A DNA stretch of 64,000 nucleotides from Streptomyces megasporus. Its GTDB lineage: Bacteria > Actinomycetota > Actinomycetes > Streptomycetales > Streptomycetaceae. Below the pieces are notes generated by a model. That model was not told the DNA's origin and did not search any database. It saw nothing but the letters and a program-made list of their open reading frames with translations. Within the stretch, counting starts at the first letter, position 1. The number at the start of each line of letters is the position of its first letter. Location of the stretch: assembly GCF_000718985.1 (NCBI RefSeq), contig NZ_JODL01000011.1, positions 74,857 through 138,856 of the forward strand, written 5' to 3'. Position numbers and translations under genes: made by a program. Shown here in pieces: positions 44,147 to 52,233 of this stretch.

Positions 44147-45526
44147 TCAGGGGCGCAGGATGCCCGCCTGCCGAGCGGCCCGCACCCAGGACGGGAACTC
44201 CGACAGCAGCCGGTCGTACAGCTCCGGGTCCGGCACCTGGTCGATGTCGTCCACGGCGAAGAACCCGACGTTGTCCACCCGACGGTCCGGCAGGGTGTCG
44301 AATCGTTCCAGCACCCCGTAGTTCGCCCGGCCCAGGCCCACGAACTGCCAGAAGATCGGCTCCTCGACCGCCTCCCTCAACTCCCGTTCGATCTCCTGGT
44401 TGCGGTACACGCCGCCGTCGGAGAAGAACAGCACCAGGGTGGGGTCCGGGGCCGGGTTCTCGCGGACGTGCGCGCGGACCTCCGCGATGACCCGCTGCTC
44501 CTCGTTCATGATGCCGACCAGCCGCATGTCGACCTGCTCGGGCTCCAGCCCCCGCTTGCGCTTCTTCGGGCGGCCGAACAGGCTCATCTCGCCCACCCGC
44601 ACGTGTCGGCGGATCCACTCGGGCAGCTCGCCGATCCGCAGGTCGGGCAGGCGGGCCGGGTGGGTGGCGAACGTCCACGCCTGCATCTCGCCGTCGTCGT
44701 CGAGCTGCGCGGCGACGGCCGCCATGCGCTCGACCACGTCGGCGATGGTCCCCTGGCCGTACACCACCGTCATCGAACCGGAGGCGTCCAGGACGAGGAT
44801 CACCCGCGCCCTGACCCCTTCCGCCCCGTGCTTGCGCAGGCTGACGGCGACCTGCTCCTTCCGCAGGGACAGCCGCTTGCGCATGTCGACGGGCAGGTCC
44901 TCCTCGCCCCTGGCCGAGCGCGGTGCCCGCGGGGACCGCGGTGCCGCCGGCACCGCCGGGGCTGCCGGGGCGTCCTGCGCCGAGGGCTCCGGCTCCTCGT
45001 CCACGGTGATGCCGTGGTCGGTGGCCGGCCCGGCCATCCCCGACGCGTACCCCTGACCCACCGCGCGGAACTTCCACTGCCCGCCGCACAGGTACAGCTC
45101 GCCGCCGACGAACGCCGTCTCGTCCGTCGCCGCCATGTCGAAGCGCACCAACTCGGCTCCGGTCGCGGCGTCCAGCAACGACAGCCTCAGCTCGGCCAGT
45201 CGTCCGAACGTCCCGCCGTCGGCCGACGCGCACAGCAGCACCCGCTCGATCCCCGTCTCCAGCCGGGCGGTGTCCACCTCGACGGTGTCCGTGACGGCGC
45301 CGTCCCGCCGCTGCTTGCCCAGGTGGCGCACGGCGCCGGAGGCGTGGTGGGGCTGGTTGTGGAAGACGAGGTCGGCGTCGTCCCGGACCCGTCCGCCGGC
45401 TGTCAGCAACAGCGCCGAGGCGTCGGCGTCCGGCGCGCCGGGGGCGTCCGACCAGCTCAGCACGGCCCGCACGGCGGGAACGGACAGGGAGACGTTGGCG
45501 CCCTTGCTCAGCGATATCGGATTCAC
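44147..45526 (-). CDS. TerD-domain plus von Willebrand A domain fusion
   Basis: The 459-residue protein has an N-terminal TerD domain (about 1-190): ISLSKGANVSLS at the start, SALLLTAGGRVRDDADLVFHNQP, calcium-type acidic loops and GQGYASGMAG. A Pro/Ala linker leads into a vWA domain (about 240-450) with MIDAS VLDASGSM and LVLFFSDGG. It is of the TerF-like kind, linked to tellurite/stress response and proposed metal-sensing membrane complexes. GTG at 45526 gives the family-typical beginning; the frame extends to 45616 without a better start. Monocistronic on the minus strand. Confidence 0.88.
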   Translation of the reverse strand: MNPISLSKGANVSLSVPAVRAVLSWSDAPGAPDADASALLLTAGGRVRDDADLVFHNQPHHASGAVRHLGKQRRDGAVTDTVEVDTARLETGIERVLLCASADGGTFGRLAELRLSLLDAATGAELVRFDMAATDETAFVGGELYLCGGQWKFRAVGQGYASGMAGPATDHGITVDEEPEPSAQDAPAAPAVPAAPRSPRAPRSARGEEDLPVDMRKRLSLRKEQVAVSLRKHGAEGVRARVILVLDASGSMTVVYGQGTIADVVERMAAVAAQLDDDGEMQAWTFATHPARLPDLRIGELPEWIRRHVRVGEMSLFGRPKKRKRGLEPEQVDMRLVGIMNEEQRVIAEVRAHVRENPAPDPTLVLFFSDGGVYRNQEIERELREAVEEPIFWQFVGLGRANYGVLERFDTLPDRRVDNVGFFAVDDIDQVPDPELYDRLLSEFPSWVRAARQAGILRP

Positions 45527-45866
45527 GCCCTCCAGTCTGCCCACTCCTCCGGGCGAGAGTCCCTGGGAACTCGGGGCCTCCCGCCCCCTTCCGGCGGCCC
45601 GATCCGTCCACGGCACCGGTTCACCGGCGACGCGGGGGCTGTGGAGATGTGTCGTTCACGACACCCCGGCCCGCTCCACCGAGGCGGACGTCAGGCCCCA
45701 CCGCGACGGAACCGCAGGTCGGTACCGCCGAGAACCGCGTCGGAGACCAACACTGTTGCTCCGCTTGGCAGTTGGTGCCCGGGATGGGGTTCCGAGACCG
45801 GAACCAACGCCTCATGGGTTTATGTATGCTCCTGTCGTTTCATCACATCCCAGGGGGGGATCTTTC
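45527..45866. other. Divergent promoter region
   Basis: No gene is supported. A small hairpin GGTTCC/GGAACC surrounds position 45795, and the A+T-richer stretch 45810-45850 with TATGTATGCT probably holds the promoter of the secreted lamin-tail protein. Confidence 0.4.
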
Positions 45867-46361
45867 GTGCGCAAGCACCCTGTCATAGCCGTGGCCGTCA
45901 CCGCCGGTGCGCTGGCCGCCCTCGTCGCCACCCCGGCCCAGGCCGCCGAGTACAGCTCGGCCCTGAAGGTCCGCGGAGTCCAGTACGACGCTCCCGGCAA
46001 GGACTCCAACAACTGCTCCTCCGGCAACACCCACGAGGAGTACCTGACGATCAAGAACTACTCGTCCACGGCGACCGTCAACCTCAAGGGCTACATCGTC
46101 AAGGACGCCGCCGGGAACCGCTTCACCTTCACCGCGAGCCACTCGCTCCAGCCGGGTGACTACGTGAAGCTCCGCGGCGGTCGCGGCACCGACTCCGACA
46201 AGAACAACGTGGTCTACCGCAACAACTGCAACTTCCTGTGGAACAACGACCGCGACACGATCTACCTGCTCAAGCCCTCCGGTAGCCGCGCGGACGTCCA
46301 CGCCTACACCAAGAGCGGATCCGACCGCGACGGCAACGGATACATCACCTTCCACAAGTAA
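45867..46361 (+). CDS. Secreted lamin-tail-domain (LTD) protein
   Basis: From the GTG at 45867, after CAGGGGGGG, the 164-residue precursor has a signal peptide (to AQA, residue about 26). A lamin tail domain follows: ALKVRGVQYDAPGKDSNN, EEYLTIKNYSSTATVNLKGY, IVKDAAGNRFTF, HSLQPGDYVKLRGG and DTIYLLKPSG. Two cysteines (NNCSSG and NNCNF) may form a disulfide. LTDs are small beta folds seen on secreted nucleases and adhesins; as a single domain its role is unknown. A very strong terminator follows. Confidence 0.88.
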   Translation: MRKHPVIAVAVTAGALAALVATPAQAAEYSSALKVRGVQYDAPGKDSNNCSSGNTHEEYLTIKNYSSTATVNLKGYIVKDAAGNRFTFTASHSLQPGDYVKLRGGRGTDSDKNNVVYRNNCNFLWNNDRDTIYLLKPSGSRADVHAYTKSGSDRDGNGYITFHK

Positions 46362-46372
46362 GCCGAACCGCC

Positions 46373-46407
46373 CGTGCCCCGCCTCCGTCGAACGGAGGCG
46401 GGGCACG
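46373..46407 (+). terminator. Perfect 16-bp hairpin terminator after the LTD gene
   Basis: Arms 46373-46388 (CGTGCCCCGCCTCCGT) and 46392-46407 pair exactly around a three-base loop, 12 bases after the stop codon. Confidence 0.9.
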
Positions 46408-46571
46408 GTGCGTTTCGCTGTTCACGAGAAGCGACGGCGCGCTCCGTCCGGATTACTCGCCGCTGCCACGCGCCGCTGTCCTCGGCGAGCGTGCGGGCGA
46501 CGAGCGCCTTCGCGTGTCCGTGGCCGGCGCCGGGGAGGGCACTGCTCCGGACGGTCTGGGAGGCTGGGGCG

Positions 46572-47078
46572 ATGACGACCACGGAAGCGCGGTGGGAGCA
46601 GCGGATCGGGGCGCTGTGGGACACCTTCGACGACCACGAGCCCGACGACTTCCTCCGGGAGGTCCGGGCCCTGGCCGCCGAGCGTCCGCCGGACGACGCG
46701 GTCGCGCTGTACGAGCTTGCCTCGGCCCACGACGCCCTCGGCCACGAGGAGGAGGCCGCCCCGCTCTACCGCCGGGCCCTCGCCGCCGGGCTGCCCGAGC
46801 GGCGGCGGCGCCGGGCCGTGATCCAACTCGGCAGCACCCTGCGCAACCTGGGCCGGGCCGAGGAGAGCATCGCGGTGCTGTCGGCCGAACGGGACGCCGC
46901 CTCCGACGAGTTGGACGACGCGGTCACGGCGTTCCTGGCCCTGTCCCTCGTCGACGCCGGACGGGAACGCGAGGCGGCGGCCCTCACCCTCACCGCGCTC
47001 TCCCCCCACCTGCCGGCGTACGGCCGCTCACTGACCCACTACGCCCGCGCCCTCACCGGGGACGACACCGGCCCGTAG
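46572..47078 (+). CDS. Small tetratricopeptide-repeat protein
   Basis: The 168-residue protein consists of helical repeats: DAVALYELASAHDALGHEEEAAPLYRRALAAG, RRAVIQLGSTLRNLGRAEESIAVLSAE and DAVTAFLALSLVDAGREREAAALTL (each quoted in part). This fits three to four TPR units and a protein-binding role in the cytoplasm. The ATG at 46572 has AGGCTGGGG upstream. It is the last core gene before the accessory island. Confidence 0.85.
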   Translation: MTTTEARWEQRIGALWDTFDDHEPDDFLREVRALAAERPPDDAVALYELASAHDALGHEEEAAPLYRRALAAGLPERRRRRAVIQLGSTLRNLGRAEESIAVLSAERDAASDELDDAVTAFLALSLVDAGREREAAALTLTALSPHLPAYGRSLTHYARALTGDDTGP

Positions 47079-47178
47079 GGCGGGCGCCGCCGTCGACCGG
47101 GCCGCGGGGCGCGCGAGGGGCGTCCCCGGCCCGGGAAACGTGGGCCGGGGACGCCGGAAACGCGCGGCGGAGGGTCGC

Positions 47179-47265
47179 TCAGTCCGCGATCGGCAAGTAG
47201 ACCCGGTGGCCCGCCTCCGCGAACTCCTCGGACTTGCGGCGCATGCCTTCCTCGGGGTCCAGCTC
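47179..47265 (-). pseudogene. thiC 3'-end remnant (left island boundary)
   Basis: The minus-strand frame ends [22 protein letters not shown] followed by a stop, matching the end of intact thiC ([22 protein letters not shown]). Over the first 72 bases the two copies differ at about 12 positions, and 20 consecutive bases (47209-47228 and 55735-55754) are identical. Upstream sequence is lost. It is a diverged partial second copy, probably left by site-specific integration of an element at thiC. Confidence 0.8.
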
Positions 47266-47656
47266 ATCGCCCGTTACCAGGTCTCCCGGCTCACCGTGCG
47301 CAACGCGATCGCTGCCCTGAGCAGCGAAGGACTCATCGAGGTCATCCACGGCAAAGGGCAGATTCGTCCGCGGAACCCCGGTCCCCGTCCTGACCATCGA
47401 CCGCACCGTCACCCGCGACACCGAAGGGCGCTTCACCACCGGCCACGACGCCTGGGAGCCGGCCGAGGAGTCCAGCGCCTACCGAACCAAGACCACGGCC
47501 ACCACCGGACCGCTCCTCGCCCTGGACGAAGGCGAAGCCCTCTTCGGCGTCGACCGACTCCTGACCGACCCGTCCACCGGCACCCGCGCCCTGCACCGGA
47601 CCCTGATCCCGTTCGCCACCGCCGACAGCCCCTACCAGGCCCAGCCCAGCGGCTGA
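47266..47656 (+). pseudogene. GntR-family regulator remnant (truncated and frameshifted)
   Basis: The sequence starts inside a GntR winged helix (LIARYQVSRLTVRNAIAALSSEGLIEVIHGKG). After a one-base insertion near 47359 it continues in another frame with FVRGTPVPVLTIDRTVTRD...GDEG-type UTRA sequence (ALDEGEALFGVDRLLTD, RALHRTLIPFA) to a TGA at 47654. The N-terminus is missing at the junction with the thiC remnant. GntR/UTRA regulators (KorSA type) are typical of actinomycete integrative elements. Confidence 0.75.
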
Positions 47657-48228
47657 ACCGCCGCTGTCGAAGCCTGTCTTCACTCCCTCAAGGCGGCTCG
47701 CCGCCGGGCCTGCGCTCTTGTCTCCGCCCCGCTCCGCCCGGCCCGCGCGCTCAGCGATCAGCCACCTGCCCTCAGATATAGATGCCTTCGGCGGGGGTGC
47801 TCAGGCTCCGGGATGGACGGGACGCCGCACGCGAGTGCCGGTCGGGGATGGCGCACGTGGGGAACTCCCATCCCGTCTGCCGTCGCCCCAGGCAGAGCCG
47901 AGCAGGCGTGTGGGTCGACGGCAGACGGGATGGGAGCCGAGATTCGCCGTGGGTTGCGATAGCCATGAAAGTGCCGGTGATGCGGATGTGACGCCATCAT
48001 GAGCCGAGCAGCCTTCCCAACTTAAGCCCGCAACACCAATCTCTTGCAACTCGAATGCGCGAGTCGAAATAATCAGCACCCCGCAAGCCACAGTTTGGAA
48101 AAGGGATCAGGTCGACCAGCCAGTCCAGCAATGTTGTCTACGTAGTTGGAATCATGGACCTCAGCCGCAAAGGCCCGCGGAAAAGAAATTGTCAAGATCG
48201 GCAAGGCCGACGATACCGAGAGGAGGCC
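47657..48228. other. Gene-poor island segment
   Basis: No coding region is supported. It contains a 21-bp perfect inverted repeat (47865-47936), and the A+T content rises after about 48000. Confidence 0.4.
47865..47936. repeat. Perfect 21-bp inverted repeat with 30-base loop
   Basis: The left arm 47865-47885 (begins CTCCCATCCCGTCTGCC) and right arm 47916-47936 are exact reverse complements. It could be a terminator, a recombinase or replication site, or the relic of a mobile element. Confidence 0.85.
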
Positions 48229-48555
48229 ATGCCACAAGCCATCCGCAGCACACGCCTAGCTAAACATCATTCGCGTCACCTCGGCACCGAGCTCACCCGC
48301 ATCCTCGTCATGGGTGAGCAGGTGCATGCCGAAGCCAGCCACGTCCTCACCTCCAGCTCCACGAAGGTCGGCAAAAAAATTTTTGACTTGGTGTTCAGGG
48401 AGCACAGCTATCTCCGGCATACCTCCGACCTCAATGGCATGATACGCAAGGCCGTAAACGCCAAAATTCTCACGCGCGAGGACGCCACGACTCTCGATTG
48501 CGACACCATCGCGAAAACCAGGAACAAGAAACCCCAGACTTTGGCCGCGCTCTGA
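48229..48555 (+). CDS. Hypothetical island protein
   Basis: An ATG at 48229 after AGGAGG opens a 108-residue frame (MPQAIRSTRLAKHHSRHLGTE...). It is predicted mostly helical, basic in the first half, with no membrane segment or motif I know; the middle reads KKIFDLVFREHSYLRH. The AGGAGG is only two bases from the ATG, which is too close, and base composition is mixed. It could be a degraded fragment; the frame extends upstream to 48154. Confidence 0.35.
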   Translation: MPQAIRSTRLAKHHSRHLGTELTRILVMGEQVHAEASHVLTSSSTKVGKKIFDLVFREHSYLRHTSDLNGMIRKAVNAKILTREDATTLDCDTIAKTRNKKPQTLAAL

Positions 48556-48782
48556 CGTAAGCCCCTTATTAATCTGGATGACCTTTTGGGTCGGCACTCC
48601 GTCACCATCGAGTAGCTACCCTCTGTGTTCATCCAGGAGGTCGGCAAGTACCAGAGAAGCGACTGGGATTGGCGACGGTGGGAGGAATTCACCCTCCTGT
48701 CACAGCAGGAACGATCACCGTTGCGGTAGCCGAAAGCAGGCCGCCAACAGCGAGGACGGCGTTGAACTTCTCCTTAAAGCGG

Positions 48783-49121
48783 CTAACACAATGAGCCGAG
48801 CTGTCGGCGGGTGATGAGGCAGCAGGCGAGCTTGAGGAACGCTTCGTGGATGTCGGCTCGCCGTTCCTAGCCGATCCCTAGGCGTCGTGGTCGTAGCCTC
48901 GATCGGCGAGCAGCGAGTCCGGCTTGCAGCGGGGACGGCCGACCCGGCCGCGGATCGGCGGGACCGCGTCGAGCAGGGGCAACAACCGGGTGACGTCGTT
49001 GAGGTTCCCGCCGGTCAGCAGGGCCGCGAGTGGGGTGCCGTGACCGTCGGTGATCAGGTGGTATTTCGAGCCGGACCGGCCTCGGTTGACCGGCGGCGGA
49101 CCCGTGTACTGCCCCCCTTTT
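48783..49121 (-). mobile_element. Old IS5-family transposase remnant with internal deletion
   Basis: The minus strand reads GGQYTGPPPVNRGRSGSKYHLITDG, LLTGGNLNDVTRLLPLLDAVP and DSLLADRGYDHDA (catalytic-domain blocks of IS5 transposases), then a stop. Downstream, after a gap of missing sequence, comes the family C-terminus ERRADIHEAFLKLACCLITRRQL. The N-terminal half is absent where the newer insertion sequence begins. It is inactive. Confidence 0.8.
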
Positions 49122-49985
49122 AGAGCGTGTCCTATGTGGCGGTGGCTTGTTGGGCCAGCCATGGGACGGGATAAGTGGAGCTGGATCATGCCGGGCGGGC
49201 TGTGGGAGATCGCCAAGCCGCTGCTGCCACCGGCGAAGGTGCGGCCGCAGGGCGGCGGCACGCAGAACGCGCCTGATGAGGCGGTGTTCGCCGCAATCGT
49301 CTATGTGCTGGCGAGCGGCTGCGCCTGGCGAACCCTGCCGCCCTGCTTCGGGATCTCCAAGCCCACCGCCCACCGCCGCTTCCTGATCTGGTCCCAGACC
49401 GGGGTGTGGGGCCGGCTGCACCAGGCCCTCGACAAACTCGCCGACAAAGGCCTGCTGGACCTCTCCCGCATCGTGCTCGACTCGGCTCACGTGTGGACCA
49501 AAAAGGGGCGAACACACAGGTCCGAGCCCCCGTGGACCGGGGCAGGCCGGGTACCACGATGCACCTCCTGTCCGACCGCTCCGGACTGCCCCTCGTGGTC
49601 GGCATCTCAGCCGGTAACACCCACGACAGCCAGGGGCTGAAGCCGATGTTGGCCGATCTCCAATCGAGACACGACCCAGATCGCGGCCGCGACTATCGGT
49701 TCGGCAAGTTCCACGCCGACAAGGCGTACGACAACCCTGACCTGTGTCGATGGCTCCGCAGCCGGCGGATCGCCGTGCGGACCGCCCGCAAGGGCATCGA
49801 GTCCAGCGAGCGGTTGGGGCGCCATCGTTGGGTGATCAAGCGGACCATGTCCTGGCTCACCGGCTATCGCCGCCTCACCCGCCGCTACGAGCGGGATCTT
49901 CGCAGCTACCTGGCCTTTCCCGGTCTCGCGGCCGCCCTGGCCTGCCACAAGCGACTGATCCGCCTCACCACATAGGACACGCTCT
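49122..49985 (+). mobile_element. IS5-family insertion sequence with perfect terminal inverted repeats
   Basis: The element is 864 bp. Ends AGAGCGTGTCCTATGTGG (49122-49139) and CCACATAGGACACGCTCT (49968-49985) are identical 18-bp inverted repeats. The interior encodes one transposase in two overlapping frames. The flanks (left TTTT, right GACTC) show no clear target duplication. It abuts an older IS5 remnant on the left and a broken gene on the right. Confidence 0.92.
49161..49975 (+). CDS. IS5-family transposase, two frames joined by -1 frameshifting
   Basis: Frame A (49161 to a stop at 49640) begins MGRDKWSWIMPGGLWEIAKPLLPP and contains GCAWRTLPPCFGISKPTAHRRF and DSAHVWTKK (first DDE Asp). 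Frame B continues from the A5G4 run at 49500-49508 as VRAPVDRGRPGTTMHLLSDRSGLPLVVGIS (in part), FHADKAYDNPDL (second Asp) and ESSERLGRHRWVIKRTMSWLTGYRRL (Glu). A -1 shift on AAAAAGGGG joins them, the known programmed mechanism of this IS group. All three catalytic residues are intact, so it may be active. Confidence 0.85.
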
Positions 49986-49988
49986 GAC

Positions 49989-50450
49989 TCAAAGAGTCAT
50001 GGTGCTGTCCGTCCTGTGGAAGTGAAAGCTACGGCTCAGAGTATCTTGGAACTCGAGCTGTGGGTGGTGTCGGGCCGTCCACCGCTGCCAGCGTGACGGG
50101 TGCCTGGGCATGCCTCCAACCTGGTACCGGGGCACTGGGAGCCCATATAGCGCGCCGTTGAGCCACTCCATCTGCTCCCCGTAGTGACGGCGCGCGGGAC
50201 CCATCGGAGCCGCTACACCGTAGGCGAGCAATACCCCCGCGCAGGCCTCGAGCTGCGCTTGGAGCGCTACACGAGCCTCCGGCCAGCAGGGCCCGCCCCA
50301 AGGGCGGCGATGTCCGTAACGCTAGGCGACGGGACTGCGAAGAGGTTACCCATGGTGACCACGTCGTAGCCGAGCAGCTCGCCTGCGAGTGCGACTCGCG
50401 CGGGTACGGGCACCATCACCAACAGGTGGGTTCGCCAGGACACACAGCAG
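49989..50450 (-). pseudogene. Broken DUF1643-like gene
   Basis: The minus strand reads LAGELLGYDVVTMGNLFAVPSPSVTDIAALG and, after a frame change near 50285, RVALQAQLEACAGVLLAYGVAAPMGPARRH and GGMPRHPSRWQRW. This pattern (aGYDVVTxGNLF ... AWG ... G.PRHPSRW) resembles the DUF1643 family found in phages and mobile elements. The N-terminal NPS-type motif is missing. Family call is from memory and moderate; the frameshift is certain if the two halves belong together. Confidence 0.5.
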
Positions 50451-50464
50451 TGTTCGAGCCACTG

Positions 50465-51931
50465 CTACCGGCGAAGCGTCTGAAGCTTCAGGGCGTCGAG
50501 AATGCCGTCCGTGTCCGGCTGACGGAGCCAGTCATCCTTCTTCGCCCACAGGGTGGCGATGCCGGCACGACTCTGAACATCGAGCTGGCTCAGCAGGCCA
50601 GAAACGGCCTCACGCGAGGTGTCTCCGAGAGCCAGAACTATCAGCCTACGAACGCCCTCCGGCGCGGTCTGGAGGGCGCTTACAAGCTCGGCGACGAGAT
50701 CACGCTCAGCCAGCAGGTGCGCAGCCGTAGCGGCCCGGTGCAAGTCATCGGCGCGAAGCCAGTCGAGAAGCTCCTCCAGGCACTCCTGGGGCAGTTCCGA
50801 AGGCATAACCGCCACTGCATGCGTCGAGACGAGCACACTGGGATCGTTGACGAGGCGTATGAGCTTGGCAGGCGCCTTGCGAGCCCCAATCCCGAGCCCC
50901 CAGGCCGCAGCTGCGCGTACCTCTTCCGGAATCGCTGGCTCCGTGCTACTGGCAACCGAGTACAGCGCCTCCACGGCTTCCTCGGTGTCGATCTCCGACA
51001 GGGAGAACACCGCCTCCATGCGAACCTCATCGGTCGAGTCAGTGCCTTCAGCAAGCACGCGCAGCGCAGCGACAGACGCAGGGCGCGTGGGGGCAAGGCT
51101 GGCGTGCGCTTCGAGGCGCAGGCGCCAGTCATTGGCCTCGTCGCCCGCAATGCTCAGGAGAATGTCCTCGACCGTCTCCACACCAAGAAACCGAGCCGCC
51201 TTGACGGCCGGGAACCGGATGTCCTCGTCAGTCGACAGGAGGTCCTTCTGCCAGTTCCAAGAGCCGTCGCCAGGGCAGGCAACCTCAGCCATGCGAAAGG
51301 AGAACGCGACCGGCTGGCCGGCCTCGAATGCCGTCCCTACTGCCAACGTGTGGAACGTGTCCCAACGGCTACCGCTCCCATAGAGATACGTGCTGGTGCC
51401 CTTCGTGACGCGAACCTTCTTCAGGACGTTGTCGACGGCAACGACCTCACCGGCATACTCCGGGGTCCACATCGGCCATCTACGGTCCATCTCCGATCCC
51501 TCGGATACAGACTTTCGGTTGCCCTCCTTGGAGGATCCCAGAGCGTCTTCCAAGCTCTGCCGAGTTACATAGACAAGATTCGACACCCTCACGGGGTTCG
51601 CCTTCATGTCGACACGCGCGAAGGCGAAGACGTCGTCCAAGCGCATTCCTCCGTCACGCCAGGCACGACCTGGCAGCGTGGAGTCGGAGAGCTTGACCTC
51701 AAGCCTCGTCTTGCCCTTGGACTCGAAACGGCGCCCACAGCTAACGCACATGAGGTCGGGCAGACGCATGCGCTTGACCTTTGTCTGCCAAACCTTGTTT
51801 GCCTTGGCGTACCGCTCGAGCTCGATTATGCGATGCCCATGATTTTGTTCGAGATCCTGAGTTATCGCGTCGGCGGCGTAGACTCCCATGCTCAGGAACC
51901 GAGCAAAATCAGCGTCTTCTTTGAAACCCAT
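50465..51931 (-). CDS. Putative restriction endonuclease: PD-(D/E)XK-like N-terminus plus HEAT repeats
   Basis: The 488-residue protein has an N-terminal domain (about 15-110) with VYAADAITQDLEQNHGHRIIELERYAKANKVWQTKVKR followed by PD at 58-59, a CxxC pair (C62, C65), and two candidate ExK motifs (E70-K72 and E78-K80), compatible with a PD-(D/E)XK nuclease. Residues about 190-250 form a beta-rich linker. The rest (about 250-488) is HEAT-like helical repeats (SVAALRVLAEG, AVEALYSVASS, AAAWGLGIGAR). Its ATG overlaps the controller stop (TGATG). Location next to a methyltransferase and a C-protein-sized regulator supports a restriction role; activity is inferred. Confidence 0.65.
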   Translation of the reverse strand: MGFKEDADFARFLSMGVYAADAITQDLEQNHGHRIIELERYAKANKVWQTKVKRMRLPDLMCVSCGRRFESKGKTRLEVKLSDSTLPGRAWRDGGMRLDDVFAFARVDMKANPVRVSNLVYVTRQSLEDALGSSKEGNRKSVSEGSEMDRRWPMWTPEYAGEVVAVDNVLKKVRVTKGTSTYLYGSGSRWDTFHTLAVGTAFEAGQPVAFSFRMAEVACPGDGSWNWQKDLLSTDEDIRFPAVKAARFLGVETVEDILLSIAGDEANDWRLRLEAHASLAPTRPASVAALRVLAEGTDSTDEVRMEAVFSLSEIDTEEAVEALYSVASSTEPAIPEEVRAAAAWGLGIGARKAPAKLIRLVNDPSVLVSTHAVAVMPSELPQECLEELLDWLRADDLHRAATAAHLLAERDLVAELVSALQTAPEGVRRLIVLALGDTSREAVSGLLSQLDVQSRAGIATLWAKKDDWLRQPDTDGILDALKLQTLRR

Positions 51932-52170
51932 CAAATACCTTCGATCAGTTGTGCGGCATCGACCTTGAGCGCACGCGCGAGGGCAACGATGTTGTCAAGG
52001 CTTACGTTGCGCTGACCTCGTTCCAACGAAGAGACGTAGGTGCGGTGGATCCCCGCGGCTTCTGCGAGCTCTTCTTGCGATAGGCCTGCCAAGATACGGT
52101 GCTCCCGCACACGGCGGCCAAACGTCTCGCGCTGCCGCTGGATGCGAAGCTTGTCGGGGGCCTGCGTCAT
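51931..52170 (-). CDS. XRE-family controller (C protein-like) of the restriction-modification locus
   Basis: The 79-residue protein is a bare helix-turn-helix: FGRRVREHRILAGLSQEELAEAAGIHRTYVSSLERGQRNVSLDNIVALARAL. Length and sequence style match C proteins of type II restriction-modification systems, which activate their own C-R operon and repress the methyltransferase gene. Its TGA overlaps the ATG of the nuclease gene (TGATG), and it is divergent from the methyltransferase 63 bases away. A TAGCGT -10 candidate on the minus strand precedes its ATG, with TAGACC 17 bases further upstream inside the C-box region. Confidence 0.85.
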   Translation of the reverse strand: MTQAPDKLRIQRQRETFGRRVREHRILAGLSQEELAEAAGIHRTYVSSLERGQRNVSLDNIVALARALKVDAAQLIEGI

Positions 52171-52196
52171 GATGTTCGGAACGCTAGGGCGGTGCA

Positions 52197-52222
52197 GACA
52201 ATGGGTCTACAGACTATGAGTA
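52197..52222. promoter_or_regulatory. Tandem C-box-like operator between controller and methyltransferase
   Basis: Two palindromic 11-mers, GACAATGGGTC (52197-52207) and GACTATGAGTA (52212-52222), are separated by TACA. This is the GACT-N3-AGTC pair arrangement of C-protein operators. It overlaps the -35 region of the controller promoter and the promoter zone of the methyltransferase. Confidence 0.7.
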
Positions 52223-52233
52223 ACATGAATGGC

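Noticed and set aside
47140..47781. Single 213-residue protein covering the left island junction
   Set aside because: It runs antisense through the thiC remnant and out of frame through the GntR remnant, so it is a chance open frame.
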